A stretch of 64,000 nt of DNA from Pelomonas paludis (GCF_039872745.1 NZ_JBDPZD010000002.1:496001-560000); one strand, 5' to 3'; shown: positions 23,022 through 32,547, counted from the stretch's first letter. A program made the numbers and translations. The notes: generated by a model from the sequence alone, not told the origin.

Positions 23022-24176
23022 ATGGCTGCCTTGCCCGACACCGTCCTCAACCTGCTCGACCTCGACGCACATGCCGAGGCCAAGCTCCCCCGGCCAATCT
23101 GGGCGTATGTGAGCGGTGGGGTGGAGGATGGCGTCTCGCTGCGCGCCAACCGTGCGGCGTTTGAGCGGCTGCATCTGGTGCCGCGCCTGCTGCGCGATGT
23201 GTCGCAGCGCTCGGCCGCCATCACGCTGCTGGGCCAGCGTTTTGCGCAGCCTTTTGGCATCGCGCCCATGGGGCTGGCGGCGCTGTCGGGGTTCGAGGCC
23301 GATCTGGCCATGGCGCGTGCCGCGCAGGCGGCGGGTGTGCCGTTCATCCTCAGCGGCTCGTCTCTGGTGCCGATGGAAGAGGTGTTCGCCGCCGCCCCCA
23401 GCAGTTGGTTCCAGGCCTATCTGCCGGGCCAGCCCGAGCGCATCAACGCGCTGCTGGACCGGGTGGCGCGTGCGGGCTTTAGGCACCTCGTCATCACCGT
23501 GGACCTGCCCGTGCCGGCCAACCGCGAGAACCTGACGCGCGCCGGCTTCAGCATCCCGCTCAAGCCCAGCCTCGACCTTGCGTTGGATGGCCTGCGCCGG
23601 CCGGGATGGCTCGTCGGCACGCTGCTGCAAACGCTGCTGCGGCGGGGCATGCCGCACTTCGAGAACCTGCTGGCCGAGCGCAATGCGCCGGCGTTCTCGC
23701 GCCACGTGGAGCGCGACTTTGCCAACCGTGAGCACCTGAACTGGACGCACCTCGCCGCCATCCGCGAGCGATGGCCGGGCCAGTTGATCCTGAAAGGCAT
23801 CCTCAGCCCGCAGGACGCGAGGCTGGCGCAGGAGCACGGCGTGGATGCCCTCGTGGTCTCCAACCACGGCGGCCGGCAGCTCGATGGCGCGCTACCGCCC
23901 ATCCTGGCCCTGCCCGCCATCCGCAAGGCCGTGCCGGACATGCCCTTGCTGCTGGACAGCGGCGTGCGCCGGGGCACCGACGTGATCAAGGCCCTGGCCC
24001 TGGGAGCCGATGCGGTGTTGCTGGGCCGGCCCTTCAACTACGCGGCCGCGCTGGGCGGCCAGGCCGGCGTGGCGCAGGCGATCCGGCTGCTGGCCGACGA
24101 GGTGCACCGCGACCTGGCCCTGGTGGGTGCTGCCCGCTGCGACGACCTGGACCCGAGCTATGTCCAGCAGCCCTGA
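23022..24176 (+). CDS. FMN-dependent alpha-hydroxy-acid oxidizing protein
   Basis: This 384-aa member of the lactate dehydrogenase (LldD)/glycolate oxidase/mandelate dehydrogenase family has PFGIAPMGLAAL (FMN phosphate region), FILSGSSLVPMEEV and LVITVDLPVPANRE. The active-site NHGGRQLDGA, with catalytic His and substrate-binding Arg, is present, as is LDSGVRRGTDVIKAL. The enzyme oxidises a 2-hydroxy acid to the oxo acid; which one is not predictable. ATG 23022 is nine bases after CAGAAT (23007-23012), so the leader is very short. It is monocistronic and lies between two tRNA genes. Confidence 0.88.
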   Translation: MAALPDTVLNLLDLDAHAEAKLPRPIWAYVSGGVEDGVSLRANRAAFERLHLVPRLLRDVSQRSAAITLLGQRFAQPFGIAPMGLAALSGFEADLAMARAAQAAGVPFILSGSSLVPMEEVFAAAPSSWFQAYLPGQPERINALLDRVARAGFRHLVITVDLPVPANRENLTRAGFSIPLKPSLDLALDGLRRPGWLVGTLLQTLLRRGMPHFENLLAERNAPAFSRHVERDFANREHLNWTHLAAIRERWPGQLILKGILSPQDARLAQEHGVDALVVSNHGGRQLDGALPPILALPAIRKAVPDMPLLLDSGVRRGTDVIKALALGADAVLLGRPFNYAAALGGQAGVAQAIRLLADEVHRDLALVGAARCDDLDPSYVQQP

Positions 24177-24216
24177 AAAAGAAAACGGCCCACCGGGATG
24201 AACCGGCAGGCCGTTT
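24176..24216 (-). terminator. Rho-independent terminator after tRNA-Pro
   Basis: AAACGGCC (24183-24190) pairs with GGCCGTTT (24209-24216), with an inner CCGG-type pairing. On the minus strand it is followed by TTCTTTTT, so it ends the tRNA-Pro transcript. It may also stop the oxidase transcript arriving from the other side. Confidence 0.75.
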
Positions 24217-24222
24217 GAAGAA

Positions 24223-24299
24223 TGGTCGGGGCGGCGGGATTCGAACTCGCGACCCTCTGCTCCCAAAGCAGATGCGCTACCAGGCTGCGCTACGCCCCG
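24223..24299 (-). tRNA. tRNA-Pro (anticodon TGG)
   Basis: This is a 77-nt cloverleaf with acceptor CGGGGCG paired with CGCCCCG and anticodon stem TCTGC/GCAGA around loop TTTGGGA (anticodon TGG). The T arm has GTTCGAA, followed by discriminator A and an encoded CCA. It has its own terminator. Confidence 0.96.
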
Positions 24300-24311
24300 A
24301 AGCCGCGCATT

Positions 24312-27300
24312 CTATGCGAGGGCGATCACCCGTCCCTCGCCACTGATGAGTGCCGCACGCACGAGCTCGCCCGGCTGCAGCGCCTGCACCGCCGCCACGT
24401 AGCCGCTCAGCTGCGCGTGGTAGGCCTCAACGGCCTCGGGCGTGCGGCCGAGCTTGTAGTCCAGCACCCACCAGGTGGCCGGTTCGCTGGCCGTGGCGCG
24501 GCACTGCACGAGGCGGTCGATGCGGCCTTCCGCCTCACCCACAGTCACGGCCACTTCGTTGCCGGCCCAGAGCAGCTCGGCGGGGTCGAAGAAGGGCCGG
24601 GCCTCGGCGCTTTGCAGGATGGCGCGGGCGCTGCGCTCCAGTTGCTGGCGGCCGGCGGCGTCGAGCCCAAAGGCCTGGCTGCTGCTGGCCAGCAGGGCCG
24701 CCAGCGGTTGGGCCTGGCCGGACTGGCTGGCCCACTCCAGCACGCGGTGCAAGGCCTCGCCCACCTGGGCGGTGCGGGCGTCTTCGGCGGCGTCCACGGG
24801 CAGGGGCACGGCCTGGCCCTGCCAGGCGGGCAGCGGCTGCCAGCTCAGGCTGCCGCCCATGGCGAGGGGCGCGGCCGGCGCGGTGGCGGGCCAGTCCTGC
24901 GCCAGCGGCGCGAGGCGAGCCCACCAGCTGGGCGGGGCCTCGGCGCTGGGCGCGCGGCTGGGTGGCGTGCGGCTGAGGATGAGGCAGTGCCGCGCGCGGG
25001 TGAGGGCCACGTAGAGGGCGTTCATCTCCTCGCGCTGGCGGGCGGCCTGCTCGGCGGCCACCAGCGCGGCCAGCGAGGGCGGCGGGCGGCTCTCGGACGC
25101 CAAGAAGGCGGCCTGGCGCGGCGCGGGCTGCTCGACCGGCCAGTCCAGCAGCAGGCCCATGCTCTCGGCGCGGCTGGGGGCGGCATCGGCGTCCAGCAAT
25201 AGCACGACCTCGGCCTCCAGGCCCTTGGCGCCGTGGATGGTCAGGAGCTGCACGCCCTCCTCCAGCGCCCCGCCGGCAAACTTGACGGGCCGCTGCTTGA
25301 GCGCCCGCACAAAGCCATAGAGCTGGGCGTAGCGGCCACCGTCCAGGTCCAGCGCGGCGCGCAGCAGGGCCTGCACGCTGCGCACGCGGCCGGGGGCTTC
25401 GGCGGGCGGTGCGCTGGCCAGCAGGCGGGGCAGCAGATCGCCCTCGTGCAGGACGCGGTCGAGCAGCTCGTGCGGCGTGCTTGATGACGCGGCGGCCTGC
25501 CAGGCGGCGAGCAGCTGCTGGGCACGTGCAAGGCCGGGGCTGGGCGCGGCCAGAGACTGCAGCGCCTGCCACCAGGGCTGGCGCTGGGGCGCGGAGTCTT
25601 GGCCGAGGAGCGTCACGCTGCCGGCCCCTTCGGCCACGGCTTGCAGCTCGGCGTCATCCAGACCAAACAGCGGGCTGGCCAGGGCCTGGGCGAGCGAGAG
25701 GTCATGCCCTGGCGAGGCCAGCGCGTCCAGCAGGGCCAGCAGGTCTTGCACGGCCGGGGCGTCGCGCAGCAGGTTGTCCTCGGGTGCGGCGTGGGGGATG
25801 CCGGCACTGGTGAGCGCCTGGCTCAGTTGGCGCAGCGGCTCGCGCTTGCGGGCCAGCACAAAGATGTCCTGCGGGCGCAACCCCGGCCGCGTGGCCAGCA
25901 ACTGGGCAATGCAGGCGGCCACGCGCTGGCACTCGGCCGCGCGGCGCTGGAACTCGGGCTCGTGGCGCGGCTCGGTCAAGCTCGGGCGCCAGCGGCTGGG
26001 GTCTTGCTCGCGCTCGCTGCGCTCCTGCGCGGGGCCGTCGAGCCGCCACAGGCCGGCGAGCGTGTCGGTGCCTGGCGGCAGCTCGGTGGTATGGGGCCTG
26101 AAGTCGTCGAGCACATCAGCCAAGCTGGCGTTGACAGCCGCCAGCACCTCGGGCGCATTGCGCCGTGTGTGGTCGCAGGCCAGGGCCACGCCGCCCAGCC
26201 CTTGCTGGACGAAGCGCCGCGCGGCGGCAAACACGCGCGGCTCGGCACGGCGGAAGCGGTAGATGCTTTGCTTGGGGTCGCCCACGATGAAGACGCTGAC
26301 CGCCGCGCCCCCGCCCGCGCCGGCGTAGGCCGACAGCCAGCCGTGCAGGGCCTGCCATTGCAGCGGGCTGGTGTCCTGGAACTCGTCGATGAGCAGGTGG
26401 CGCACCTGGGCGTCGAGCCGCTGCTGCACCCAGCCGGCCAGCTCAGGCCGCGCCAGCAGCGCGAGGGCGCCGCGCTCCAGGTCGTTCATGTCGACGAGGC
26501 CGCGCGTGCGCTTGAGGGCTTCGTATTCGCCGATCAAGCGGCGCGCCAGGCGGCACATGGCCGCGTGCTGCTGGCTAGCTTCCAGTTGATCGAAGGCGGC
26601 CTTGATTTCGGTCAGCGCCTCCACGGCGTTGTCGAGCAGAGGGCTGCTGCCGAGGTTCTGGCGCAGCTGGTCCTTCTGCGTGAAGAGCGCTGCCCAGGTG
26701 CTGGCGAAGTCGGTGGCCTGCTCCAGCGCAGCAGCGGCCTTCTGCGCGGTGACCTTGCCCTGGCCCAGCCAGCGAGCCAGCTCCAGCAACTGCGGGCGCA
26801 GCGCGGCAAAGTGGGTGGCGGGGTCGAAGCCGGGCGGGGGCAGGCTGGCCTCTAGCACCGTGTCCGCCAGGCCCAGCTCCACGCGCTTGGCAAAGGCCGC
26901 CAGCAGCCAGGCGCGCAGGTTGTGCCGGCCACGCTCGATGCTGAGGGTTTCAAAGTCAGCGAGGCCCTCGGCGTCGGCCAGCACCTGGGCATGGAAGCGC
27001 CGCCAGAGCTGCGGCATCAGCTCTTCTTCGTCTTCGATCAATTGCAGCTCGGGCGAGATGCCCAGCTCGGCCAGCAGGCTCAGCGGCGCGGCGCGCAGCA
27101 GCTGCGAGAACCAGCCATGAAAGGTGCGCACCTCGACCCCGCGACCACCACTCAGCAACTGGGCCTGCAGCGCGGCCAGGCGTGGTGCCAGGCGCTGGGC
27201 TTCGTCAGGGCCCAGGCCCCGGTCCCGCAAGGCCTGGGTGCGCGTGGCGGCGTCGGCCGCGGCGTACTCGGTCAGCCACTCGGCCAGGCGCTGGCGCATC

Positions 27301-27515
27301 TCACCCGCCGCCTTGCGCGTGAAGGTGATGGCCACGATCTGCTGCGGCTCCGCGCCAGCCAGCAGCGCCCGCAGGATGCGCGAGACCAGCATCCAGGTCT
27401 TGCCCGCGCCAGCGCAGGCCTCAACGACGCAGCTGCGCGCGGGGTCGCAGGCCAGCGCATAGAAGCGCTCGCGCGGGACGCGGTCACCGTCGGCAAAGTA
27501 AGCGGCGGCGCTCAT
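24312..27515 (-). CDS. addA: AddA-like helicase-nuclease (UvrD-type, RecBCD/AddAB system)
   Basis: This 1067-aa protein has a UvrD/PcrA-type superfamily 1 helicase: Walker A EACAGAGKTWML near 32-43, ITFTRKAAGEMRQRLAEWL, LIDEFQDTSPLQWQALHGWL (Walker B), IVGDPKQSIYRFRRAEPRVF and VQLLTIHGAKGLEAEVVLLL. A C-terminal PD-(D/E)XK nuclease with WWVLDYKLGR near residue 1015 follows. With the AddB-like partner it would unwind and resect double-strand DNA ends for RecA-dependent repair. Its ATG overlaps the AddB stop by 4 bp. It could be called RecB-like, but the two-subunit arrangement and both nuclease motifs favour AddAB. Confidence 0.88.
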   Translation of the reverse strand: MSAAAYFADGDRVPRERFYALACDPARSCVVEACAGAGKTWMLVSRILRALLAGAEPQQIVAITFTRKAAGEMRQRLAEWLTEYAAADAATRTQALRDRGLGPDEAQRLAPRLAALQAQLLSGGRGVEVRTFHGWFSQLLRAAPLSLLAELGISPELQLIEDEEELMPQLWRRFHAQVLADAEGLADFETLSIERGRHNLRAWLLAAFAKRVELGLADTVLEASLPPPGFDPATHFAALRPQLLELARWLGQGKVTAQKAAAALEQATDFASTWAALFTQKDQLRQNLGSSPLLDNAVEALTEIKAAFDQLEASQQHAAMCRLARRLIGEYEALKRTRGLVDMNDLERGALALLARPELAGWVQQRLDAQVRHLLIDEFQDTSPLQWQALHGWLSAYAGAGGGAAVSVFIVGDPKQSIYRFRRAEPRVFAAARRFVQQGLGGVALACDHTRRNAPEVLAAVNASLADVLDDFRPHTTELPPGTDTLAGLWRLDGPAQERSEREQDPSRWRPSLTEPRHEPEFQRRAAECQRVAACIAQLLATRPGLRPQDIFVLARKREPLRQLSQALTSAGIPHAAPEDNLLRDAPAVQDLLALLDALASPGHDLSLAQALASPLFGLDDAELQAVAEGAGSVTLLGQDSAPQRQPWWQALQSLAAPSPGLARAQQLLAAWQAAASSSTPHELLDRVLHEGDLLPRLLASAPPAEAPGRVRSVQALLRAALDLDGGRYAQLYGFVRALKQRPVKFAGGALEEGVQLLTIHGAKGLEAEVVLLLDADAAPSRAESMGLLLDWPVEQPAPRQAAFLASESRPPPSLAALVAAEQAARQREEMNALYVALTRARHCLILSRTPPSRAPSAEAPPSWWARLAPLAQDWPATAPAAPLAMGGSLSWQPLPAWQGQAVPLPVDAAEDARTAQVGEALHRVLEWASQSGQAQPLAALLASSSQAFGLDAAGRQQLERSARAILQSAEARPFFDPAELLWAGNEVAVTVGEAEGRIDRLVQCRATASEPATWWVLDYKLGRTPEAVEAYHAQLSGYVAAVQALQPGELVRAALISGEGRVIALA

Positions 27516-30082
27516 GCTTGGTCATCCTTGCGGCAGAGGCCGCGCATGTCGCAGTGCTCACACAGGCGGCCTTCTCCGAGGGCTGGCAGGGCGGCGCCGG
27601 CCAGGATGTCGCTCAGCTCCTGCTGCAGGGCGTCGCGCAGCTGGGCGGCGCTTTGGGCCACGTCGGGGTGGGTCACCAGCTTCAGGGCCTCGGGTTCATC
27701 CAGGGCCAGGTAGGCGGCCTGCAGGCTGGGGCCGTCAGGGGCCAGCAGCGCGTAGACGGCGAGCTGGGTGTCTTCGAGCGGCGCCTTGACCTTGGCGCTG
27801 AGGTCGCTGGCGCGGCCGGTTTTGTAGTCGAGCAGCAAACGGCCTTGGGGCGTGGTGTCGAGGCGGTCGATGCGGCCTTGCAGCACCAGGCCAGCGAGCT
27901 GGCCGTCAAAGGGCTGCTGGCGCTGGGTCAGCTCGCCGGCCTCGTAGTGCTGGCCAGCGGATTCGGCCTGGGCCAGCCAGGCGAGATAGCGCGGCACGAG
28001 GCGCTCGAAGCTGGCGCGGTAGGGCAGAAAGTCGGCTTCATCCAGGCTCTGCAGCTCGGCGTCGGCTGCTGCACGCAGCAGCGCGGCGTCGTCCTGCCCG
28101 GGCGTGTCACGCCGCTGCTCATGGAAGCGGTGCAGCACGGCGTGCAGCCAGGTGCCGTAGTCGCGCTTGTCGGCTTCGGTGTCGATCTCGTCGGCCGGCC
28201 GCAGGCCCAGCACCTGGCCGGCAAAGAACTGGTAGGGGCAGTTGCGCAGCGCGTCGATGCCGGTGGCGCTGAGGGCTGCGGGCAGGCGGGCAGGCGCGGC
28301 GGCGCGGCGTGTGGTGGGCGCCGCGCGTTGCAGCGGTTGGATGGGCTGAAGGGCGCGCTCGTCCTGCCAGGCCGGCAGCGGGTGGCCCAGGGCGGCTTGC
28401 AGTTGGTCCAGCAGGGGGCTCGCGGGCAAGGGCTCGGCGCCGGCAAAGCGGCAGCGCAGCAGGGTGAGCGCAGGGCTGCGCAGCAACTGGGCAAAGGCCT
28501 TGGCCTGGGCGGCGCGCTCGGCCGCCGCATGGGGCAGGCCCAGCTGCTGGGCATCGGCATCCGACAGCACACCCAGGCGCGGCGCGGGCGCGGCCAGCGT
28601 GGCCGCATCGGCGCCGGGCAGCACCACGGCGCCAAAGGGGCGCAGCAGCGCGCGGGCCATGGGCGTGATCACGACGGCGGCCTGGTGCTCGGGCTCGGCG
28701 CTGAACTGCGCGGCTTCCAGCGTGGCGTCCACCCAGGCCAGGAACTCGGCGGGGCTGAGGCGCGTGGCGCCGATCAAGGCCTCGTGCGCACTACCCTCCC
28801 AGGGGTTGCGCGACACCCAAAGCGCCTCCAGCAACGGCACGCCGCCTTCGACGACGCTCAGCGGCGCCAGCGCACGCAGCACGCGGCCCAGGTCGGCCAG
28901 CCAGGCGCCCAGCTTGCGTGGGCCGCCGCGCAGCGGGGCCGTCAGGTCGCGGGCACGGTGCCAGACGGGCAGGTCAAGCAGGTCCAGCCGCTCGGGCTGG
29001 CGCCAGCCTTTGCGGCGGCACAGGGCCTCCAGGCTGGCGAGGGGCTCGGGCTCCCAGCCCACCGTCAGCGGCGACTTGAGCCAGGCCAGCCAGTCGTCCA
29101 TGGCGGCTTGACCGAGGTTGGCGAGGTTGGCGCGCAGCAGGGCCATCAGGGCGGCAGCGGCCGGCGTGGTGGCCAGGGTCCAGCCGGTTTCGTCCAGCAC
29201 CGGCACACCCTGCCGGCCCAACAGCGCGCGCACGCGCCGGACCACCACGCGGTCCTGCGCCAGCAGCGCCACGGGCGCACGGCCGGCATTGAGGTGCTGG
29301 AGCACGGCAGTGGCCGTGGCCTCGGCGAGAGCCTCGAAGTCATCACACAGCGCCAGATCCAGGCTGCCAGTGGGGGCCAGGCCGGGTGCCAGTTCGAAGT
29401 CGGCCACCAGGCGCAGGGCGGGCACGTCTCCGGTCATCAAGGCTTCTGCCAGCGGGTCGGGGCCGCCGGCCTCCAGCACGATCCAGGCGCTGGGGCGCAA
29501 TGTGAACAGCGTGTCGGTCGGGGCTGGGCGGTCGCCGGCCATCACCCAGGCCAAGGCCACGAGCCCGAGCGCGCGCTCCAGCTCGCCCGGCCCGCTGACG
29601 GCCTGCAGGCGCTGGCGCACCTGCTCAAACCAGGCGGCCCGCTGCACCGGCGGGCGCTGCGCGGCACCCCGCGCCAGCAGGTGCGCGGTCTCGACCATCT
29701 GGGTGCGGGCAGCCAGGTAAGCGGCGTCGCTGTGCTGGCGCAGTTGCTGGGCCCAGCTTTGGCCGGCAAGCAGGGTGTCGGCGGTGAAGGCGTCCATCGC
29801 GGCGTCGAGGCTGATCTGCCCCGGCGCCGCCAGCAAGCTGGGCCCGAGCGACGACGCCAAGCTGCGGCTGGTGGTGAGCTGGGGCGCCCAGCCCGGCCGC
29901 GCGGCAAAGGCGCGCCGCGCGGGCCCGATGTGCTGCGCAAAGGGCAGCAGCACGATGGCATCACGCGCTGCAAGGCCCTGTCGCTGCAGCCATTCGCCCA
30001 CCGCAGCGGCCAGCCGCTGCCAGAAATCGGCGCCGGCAGCACCCGCTTCGCTCCCGCCCAGCTCGATGACCGATGCTTGCAC
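27512..30082 (-). CDS. addB: AddB-like PD-(D/E)XK nuclease subunit
   Basis: This protein of about 856 aa has an inactivated helicase-like N-terminal half with no Walker A motif visible, and a C-terminal nuclease domain with LLDYKTGRASDL. Four cysteines frame the nuclease: one in LRNCPYQFFAGQ, and CEHCDMRGLC at the extreme C-terminus, the spacing of the AddB iron-sulfur cluster. The GTG at 30082 is chosen; a TTG at 30121 would add 13 residues but lies in the short divergent gap to trxA. It is coupled to addA by an ATGA overlap. Confidence 0.83.
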   Translation of the reverse strand: MQASVIELGGSEAGAAGADFWQRLAAAVGEWLQRQGLAARDAIVLLPFAQHIGPARRAFAARPGWAPQLTTSRSLASSLGPSLLAAPGQISLDAAMDAFTADTLLAGQSWAQQLRQHSDAAYLAARTQMVETAHLLARGAAQRPPVQRAAWFEQVRQRLQAVSGPGELERALGLVALAWVMAGDRPAPTDTLFTLRPSAWIVLEAGGPDPLAEALMTGDVPALRLVADFELAPGLAPTGSLDLALCDDFEALAEATATAVLQHLNAGRAPVALLAQDRVVVRRVRALLGRQGVPVLDETGWTLATTPAAAALMALLRANLANLGQAAMDDWLAWLKSPLTVGWEPEPLASLEALCRRKGWRQPERLDLLDLPVWHRARDLTAPLRGGPRKLGAWLADLGRVLRALAPLSVVEGGVPLLEALWVSRNPWEGSAHEALIGATRLSPAEFLAWVDATLEAAQFSAEPEHQAAVVITPMARALLRPFGAVVLPGADAATLAAPAPRLGVLSDADAQQLGLPHAAAERAAQAKAFAQLLRSPALTLLRCRFAGAEPLPASPLLDQLQAALGHPLPAWQDERALQPIQPLQRAAPTTRRAAAPARLPAALSATGIDALRNCPYQFFAGQVLGLRPADEIDTEADKRDYGTWLHAVLHRFHEQRRDTPGQDDAALLRAAADAELQSLDEADFLPYRASFERLVPRYLAWLAQAESAGQHYEAGELTQRQQPFDGQLAGLVLQGRIDRLDTTPQGRLLLDYKTGRASDLSAKVKAPLEDTQLAVYALLAPDGPSLQAAYLALDEPEALKLVTHPDVAQSAAQLRDALQQELSDILAGAALPALGEGRLCEHCDMRGLCRKDDQA

Positions 30083-30171
30083 CCTGTAGCCCTTGCCTTT
30101 AGCCCTTGCGAAATGGGTCAAGCGACCCGATATGTCAGAATCATTTTCACTTCCCCCCGCAGGACCATCTC

Positions 30172-30501
30172 ATGGCCAGTGAACTGATCAAACACGTATC
30201 CGACGCCTCGTTCGACAGCGAGGTCATCCAGGCCGGCAAGCCGGTGCTGGTGGACTATTGGGCCGAATGGTGCGGCCCGTGCAAGATGATTGCGCCCATC
30301 CTGGACGAAGTGGCCGCCGGCTATGGCGACAAGCTGCAGATCGCCAAGATGAACGTCGACGAGAACCGCGAAGTGCCGGCCAAGTTCGGCATCCGCGGCA
30401 TCCCGACGCTGATGCTCTTCAAGGACGGCCAACTGGCCGCTACCAAGGTCGGCGCGCTGTCCAAGGCCCAATTGACGGCCTTCCTGGACGCCAACCTATA
30501 A
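30172..30501 (+). CDS. trxA: thioredoxin
   Basis: This 109-aa cytoplasmic thiol-disulfide carrier has the canonical active site WCGPC (Cys34, Cys37), the DYWAEW strand before it, Asp26-equivalent LVDYW context and cis-Pro in GIPTLMLFKDG. Length is standard. AGGA lies 8 bp before ATG 30172. A GATATG near 30129 with TTGCGA 17 bp upstream is a weak promoter candidate. rho follows 231 bp downstream, a common pairing in proteobacteria. Confidence 0.97.
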   Translation: MASELIKHVSDASFDSEVIQAGKPVLVDYWAEWCGPCKMIAPILDEVAAGYGDKLQIAKMNVDENREVPAKFGIRGIPTLMLFKDGQLAATKVGALSKAQLTAFLDANL

Positions 30502-30732
30502 TCTCCCCCACGCTCGCTGCGGCACCTGACCGGCTCCATCGCCGGCCCCGCCGCAGCAGCGCTGCCAACATGTCCGGCCGCACGTTCTCGCGGCACGAGA
30601 CATGGACTCGGCGACACCTCCCCCCGCATCCATTTCCATCGCGCCGCTCGACGCAGTTTCCGAGCGGGAGGTCGCCGCAGTATTTGCCCCTGCGCGTTGG
30701 CGCGCGCATCGGCCCTGAACGGGTTCCACCCC

Positions 30733-31998
30733 ATGCATCTGTCTGAACTCAAAGCGCTCCACGTCTCGGCCCTGATCGAGATGGGCGAGGCCCTGGAGAT
30801 CGAAAACGTCACCCGCCTGCGCAAGCAGGAGCTGATGTTCGCGATCATGCGAAAGCGCGCCAAGGCGGGCGAACAGGTCTTCGGCGACGGCGTCCTCGAA
30901 GTGCTGCCCGACGGCTTCGGCTTCCTGCGCTCCATCGAAGCCAGCTACATGGCCTCGACCGACGACATCTACCTGTCGCCGAGCCAGATCCGCCGCTTCA
31001 ACCTGCACACCGGCGACCTCGTCGAAGGCGAAGTGCGCGTGCCCAAGGATGGCGAGCGCTACTTTGCGCTGGTCAAGGTGGACCGCATCAACGGCCAGAC
31101 GCCCGAACAGATCAAGAACAAGATCATGTTCGAGAACCTGACGCCGCTGTTCCCCAAGGAGCAGTTCAAGCTGGAGCGCGAAGGCTTCAAGGGCGAAGAG
31201 AACATCACCGGCCGCATCATTGACCTGCTGGCCCCGATCGGCAAAGGCCAGCGCGCACTGATCGTCTCGCAGCCCAAGACCGGCAAGACCGAGATGATGA
31301 AGAGCCTGGCGCATGCGCTGGTGGCCAACCATCCGGACTGCCACCTGATCGTGCTGCTGGTGGACGAACGTCCCGAAGAAGTGACCGAAATGGTCCGCAC
31401 CGTGCGCGGCGAGGTCATCAGCTCGACCTTTGACGAGCCCGCCGCCCGCCACGTGCAAGTGGCCGAAATGGTGATCGAGCGCGCCAAGCGCCTCGTCGAG
31501 CTCAAGAAGGACGTGATCATCCTGCTGGACTCGATCACCCGCCTGGCCCGCGCCTACAACAATGTGCTGCCCAGCTCCGGCAAGGTGCTGACCGGCGGTG
31601 TGGACGCCAACGCCCTGCAGCGCCCCAAGCGCTTCTTCGGCGCGGCGCGCAACATCGAGGAAGGCGGCTCGCTGACCATCATCGGCACGGCCCTGATCGA
31701 CACGGGCTCGAAGATGGACGAAGTCATCTACGAAGAGTTCAAGGGCACCGGCAACTGCGAAATCCACCTGGATCGCCGCATGGCCGAGAAGCGCGTCTAC
31801 CCGTCCATCCTGATCAACAAGTCCGGCACCCGCCGTGAAGAGCTGCTGCTCAAGCCCGAGATCCTGCAAAAGAGCTGGATCCTGCGCAAGCTGCTCTACA
31901 ACATGGACGAGATCGAGGCGATGGAGTTCATCCTCGACAAGATGAAGGCGTCGAAGAACAACCTGGACTTCTTCGACATGATGCGGCGCGGTGGGTGA
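30733..31998 (+). CDS. rho: transcription termination factor Rho
   Basis: Rho is a hexameric RNA helicase that ends transcription of untranslated RNA. The 421-aa protein has the N-terminal Rho domain (MHLSELKALHVSALIEMGEA), the RNA-binding cold-shock fold with GDGVLEVLPDGFGFLRS and Walker A SQPKTGKTEM (about 179-188). Walker B is in KKDVIILLDSITRLARAYN, and the Q/R loops in VLTGGVDANAL and HLDRRMAEKRVYPSI. Length matches the compact proteobacterial form. The 231-bp leader after trxA is C-rich with few G in places, as expected for a rut-type autoregulated leader (inference). Confidence 0.97.
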   Translation: MHLSELKALHVSALIEMGEALEIENVTRLRKQELMFAIMRKRAKAGEQVFGDGVLEVLPDGFGFLRSIEASYMASTDDIYLSPSQIRRFNLHTGDLVEGEVRVPKDGERYFALVKVDRINGQTPEQIKNKIMFENLTPLFPKEQFKLEREGFKGEENITGRIIDLLAPIGKGQRALIVSQPKTGKTEMMKSLAHALVANHPDCHLIVLLVDERPEEVTEMVRTVRGEVISSTFDEPAARHVQVAEMVIERAKRLVELKKDVIILLDSITRLARAYNNVLPSSGKVLTGGVDANALQRPKRFFGAARNIEEGGSLTIIGTALIDTGSKMDEVIYEEFKGTGNCEIHLDRRMAEKRVYPSILINKSGTRREELLLKPEILQKSWILRKLLYNMDEIEAMEFILDKMKASKNNLDFFDMMRRGG

Positions 31999-32009
31999 GA
32001 CGCGACCGA

Positions 32010-32070
32010 GGACAGGACCTGCGTCCTGTCCGACGCTCGTCGAACGACCGCGCACGTCATGCGTGCGCGG
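32010..32070 (+). other. two tandem hairpins between rho and rpmE
   Basis: GGACAGGA/TCCTGTCC (32010-32017 and 32024-32031) and CCGCGCACG/CGTGCGCGG (32048-32056 and 32062-32070) are perfect stems with 5-6 nt loops. No T run follows either. They might stabilise the rho 3' end, assist Rho-dependent termination or regulate rpmE. Confidence 0.5.
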
Positions 32071-32192
32071 GCATAGCCAAGCCGACACGAAGTCCGCTAG
32101 AATCGCGGGTTTTCCGCCCAGACACCCCTGGTAAGTGCGCCGCTCAGCAGTTTCAAGCAAGGCGTGGCTACCAACCTAGCCAAGAGGTCCCC

Positions 32193-32447
32193 ATGAAAGA
32201 AGGCATTCACCCCAATTACCGTGACGTGGTCTTTGTTGACCTGTCCAACGGCTTCCAGTTCGTGACGCGCTCGACCTTGCAAACCAAGGAAACCATCGAG
32301 CTCGACGGCAAGACCATGCCGCTGGTGAAGCTGGAAACGACGAGCGAGTCGCACCCCTTCTACACGGGCACGCAAAAGAGCATCGACAACCTCGGTGGCC
32401 GCGTCGAGAAGTTCCGCAACAAGTTCCGCGTCGGCATCAAGAAGTAA
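32193..32447 (+). CDS. rpmE: 50S ribosomal protein L31 type B
   Basis: This 84-aa ribosomal protein begins MKEGIHPNYRDVVFVDLSNG. It lacks the four zinc-binding cysteines of type A L31 and has the type B signature SHPFYTGTQKSIDNLGGRVEKF. Type B paralogues often replace the zinc form when zinc is scarce; whether a type A copy exists elsewhere cannot be seen. A TAGAAT at 32098-32103 is a possible -10 box. A strong terminator follows. Confidence 0.95.
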   Translation: MKEGIHPNYRDVVFVDLSNGFQFVTRSTLQTKETIELDGKTMPLVKLETTSESHPFYTGTQKSIDNLGGRVEKFRNKFRVGIKK

Positions 32448-32467
32448 GCCTGACCGCTTGTGCGTCG

Positions 32468-32496
32468 AAGGGCAGCCTCTGGCTGCCCTTTGCTTT
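32468..32496 (+). terminator. Rho-independent terminator after rpmE
   Basis: AAGGGCAGCC (32468-32477) pairs with GGCTGCCCTT (32481-32490) around TCT, followed by TTTGCTTTT. It lies 21 bp after the stop. Confidence 0.88.
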
Positions 32497-32547
32497 TGGC
32501 CCGCGCAAACTTGCGCTGGCTTCTTTGTGCGGCATCATCGCGCCACC

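Noticed and set aside
30502..30732. Possible riboswitch or small gene in the trxA-rho gap
   Set aside because: The stretch has no open frame with coding character and no known aptamer pattern; it is better explained as a C-rich rho leader.
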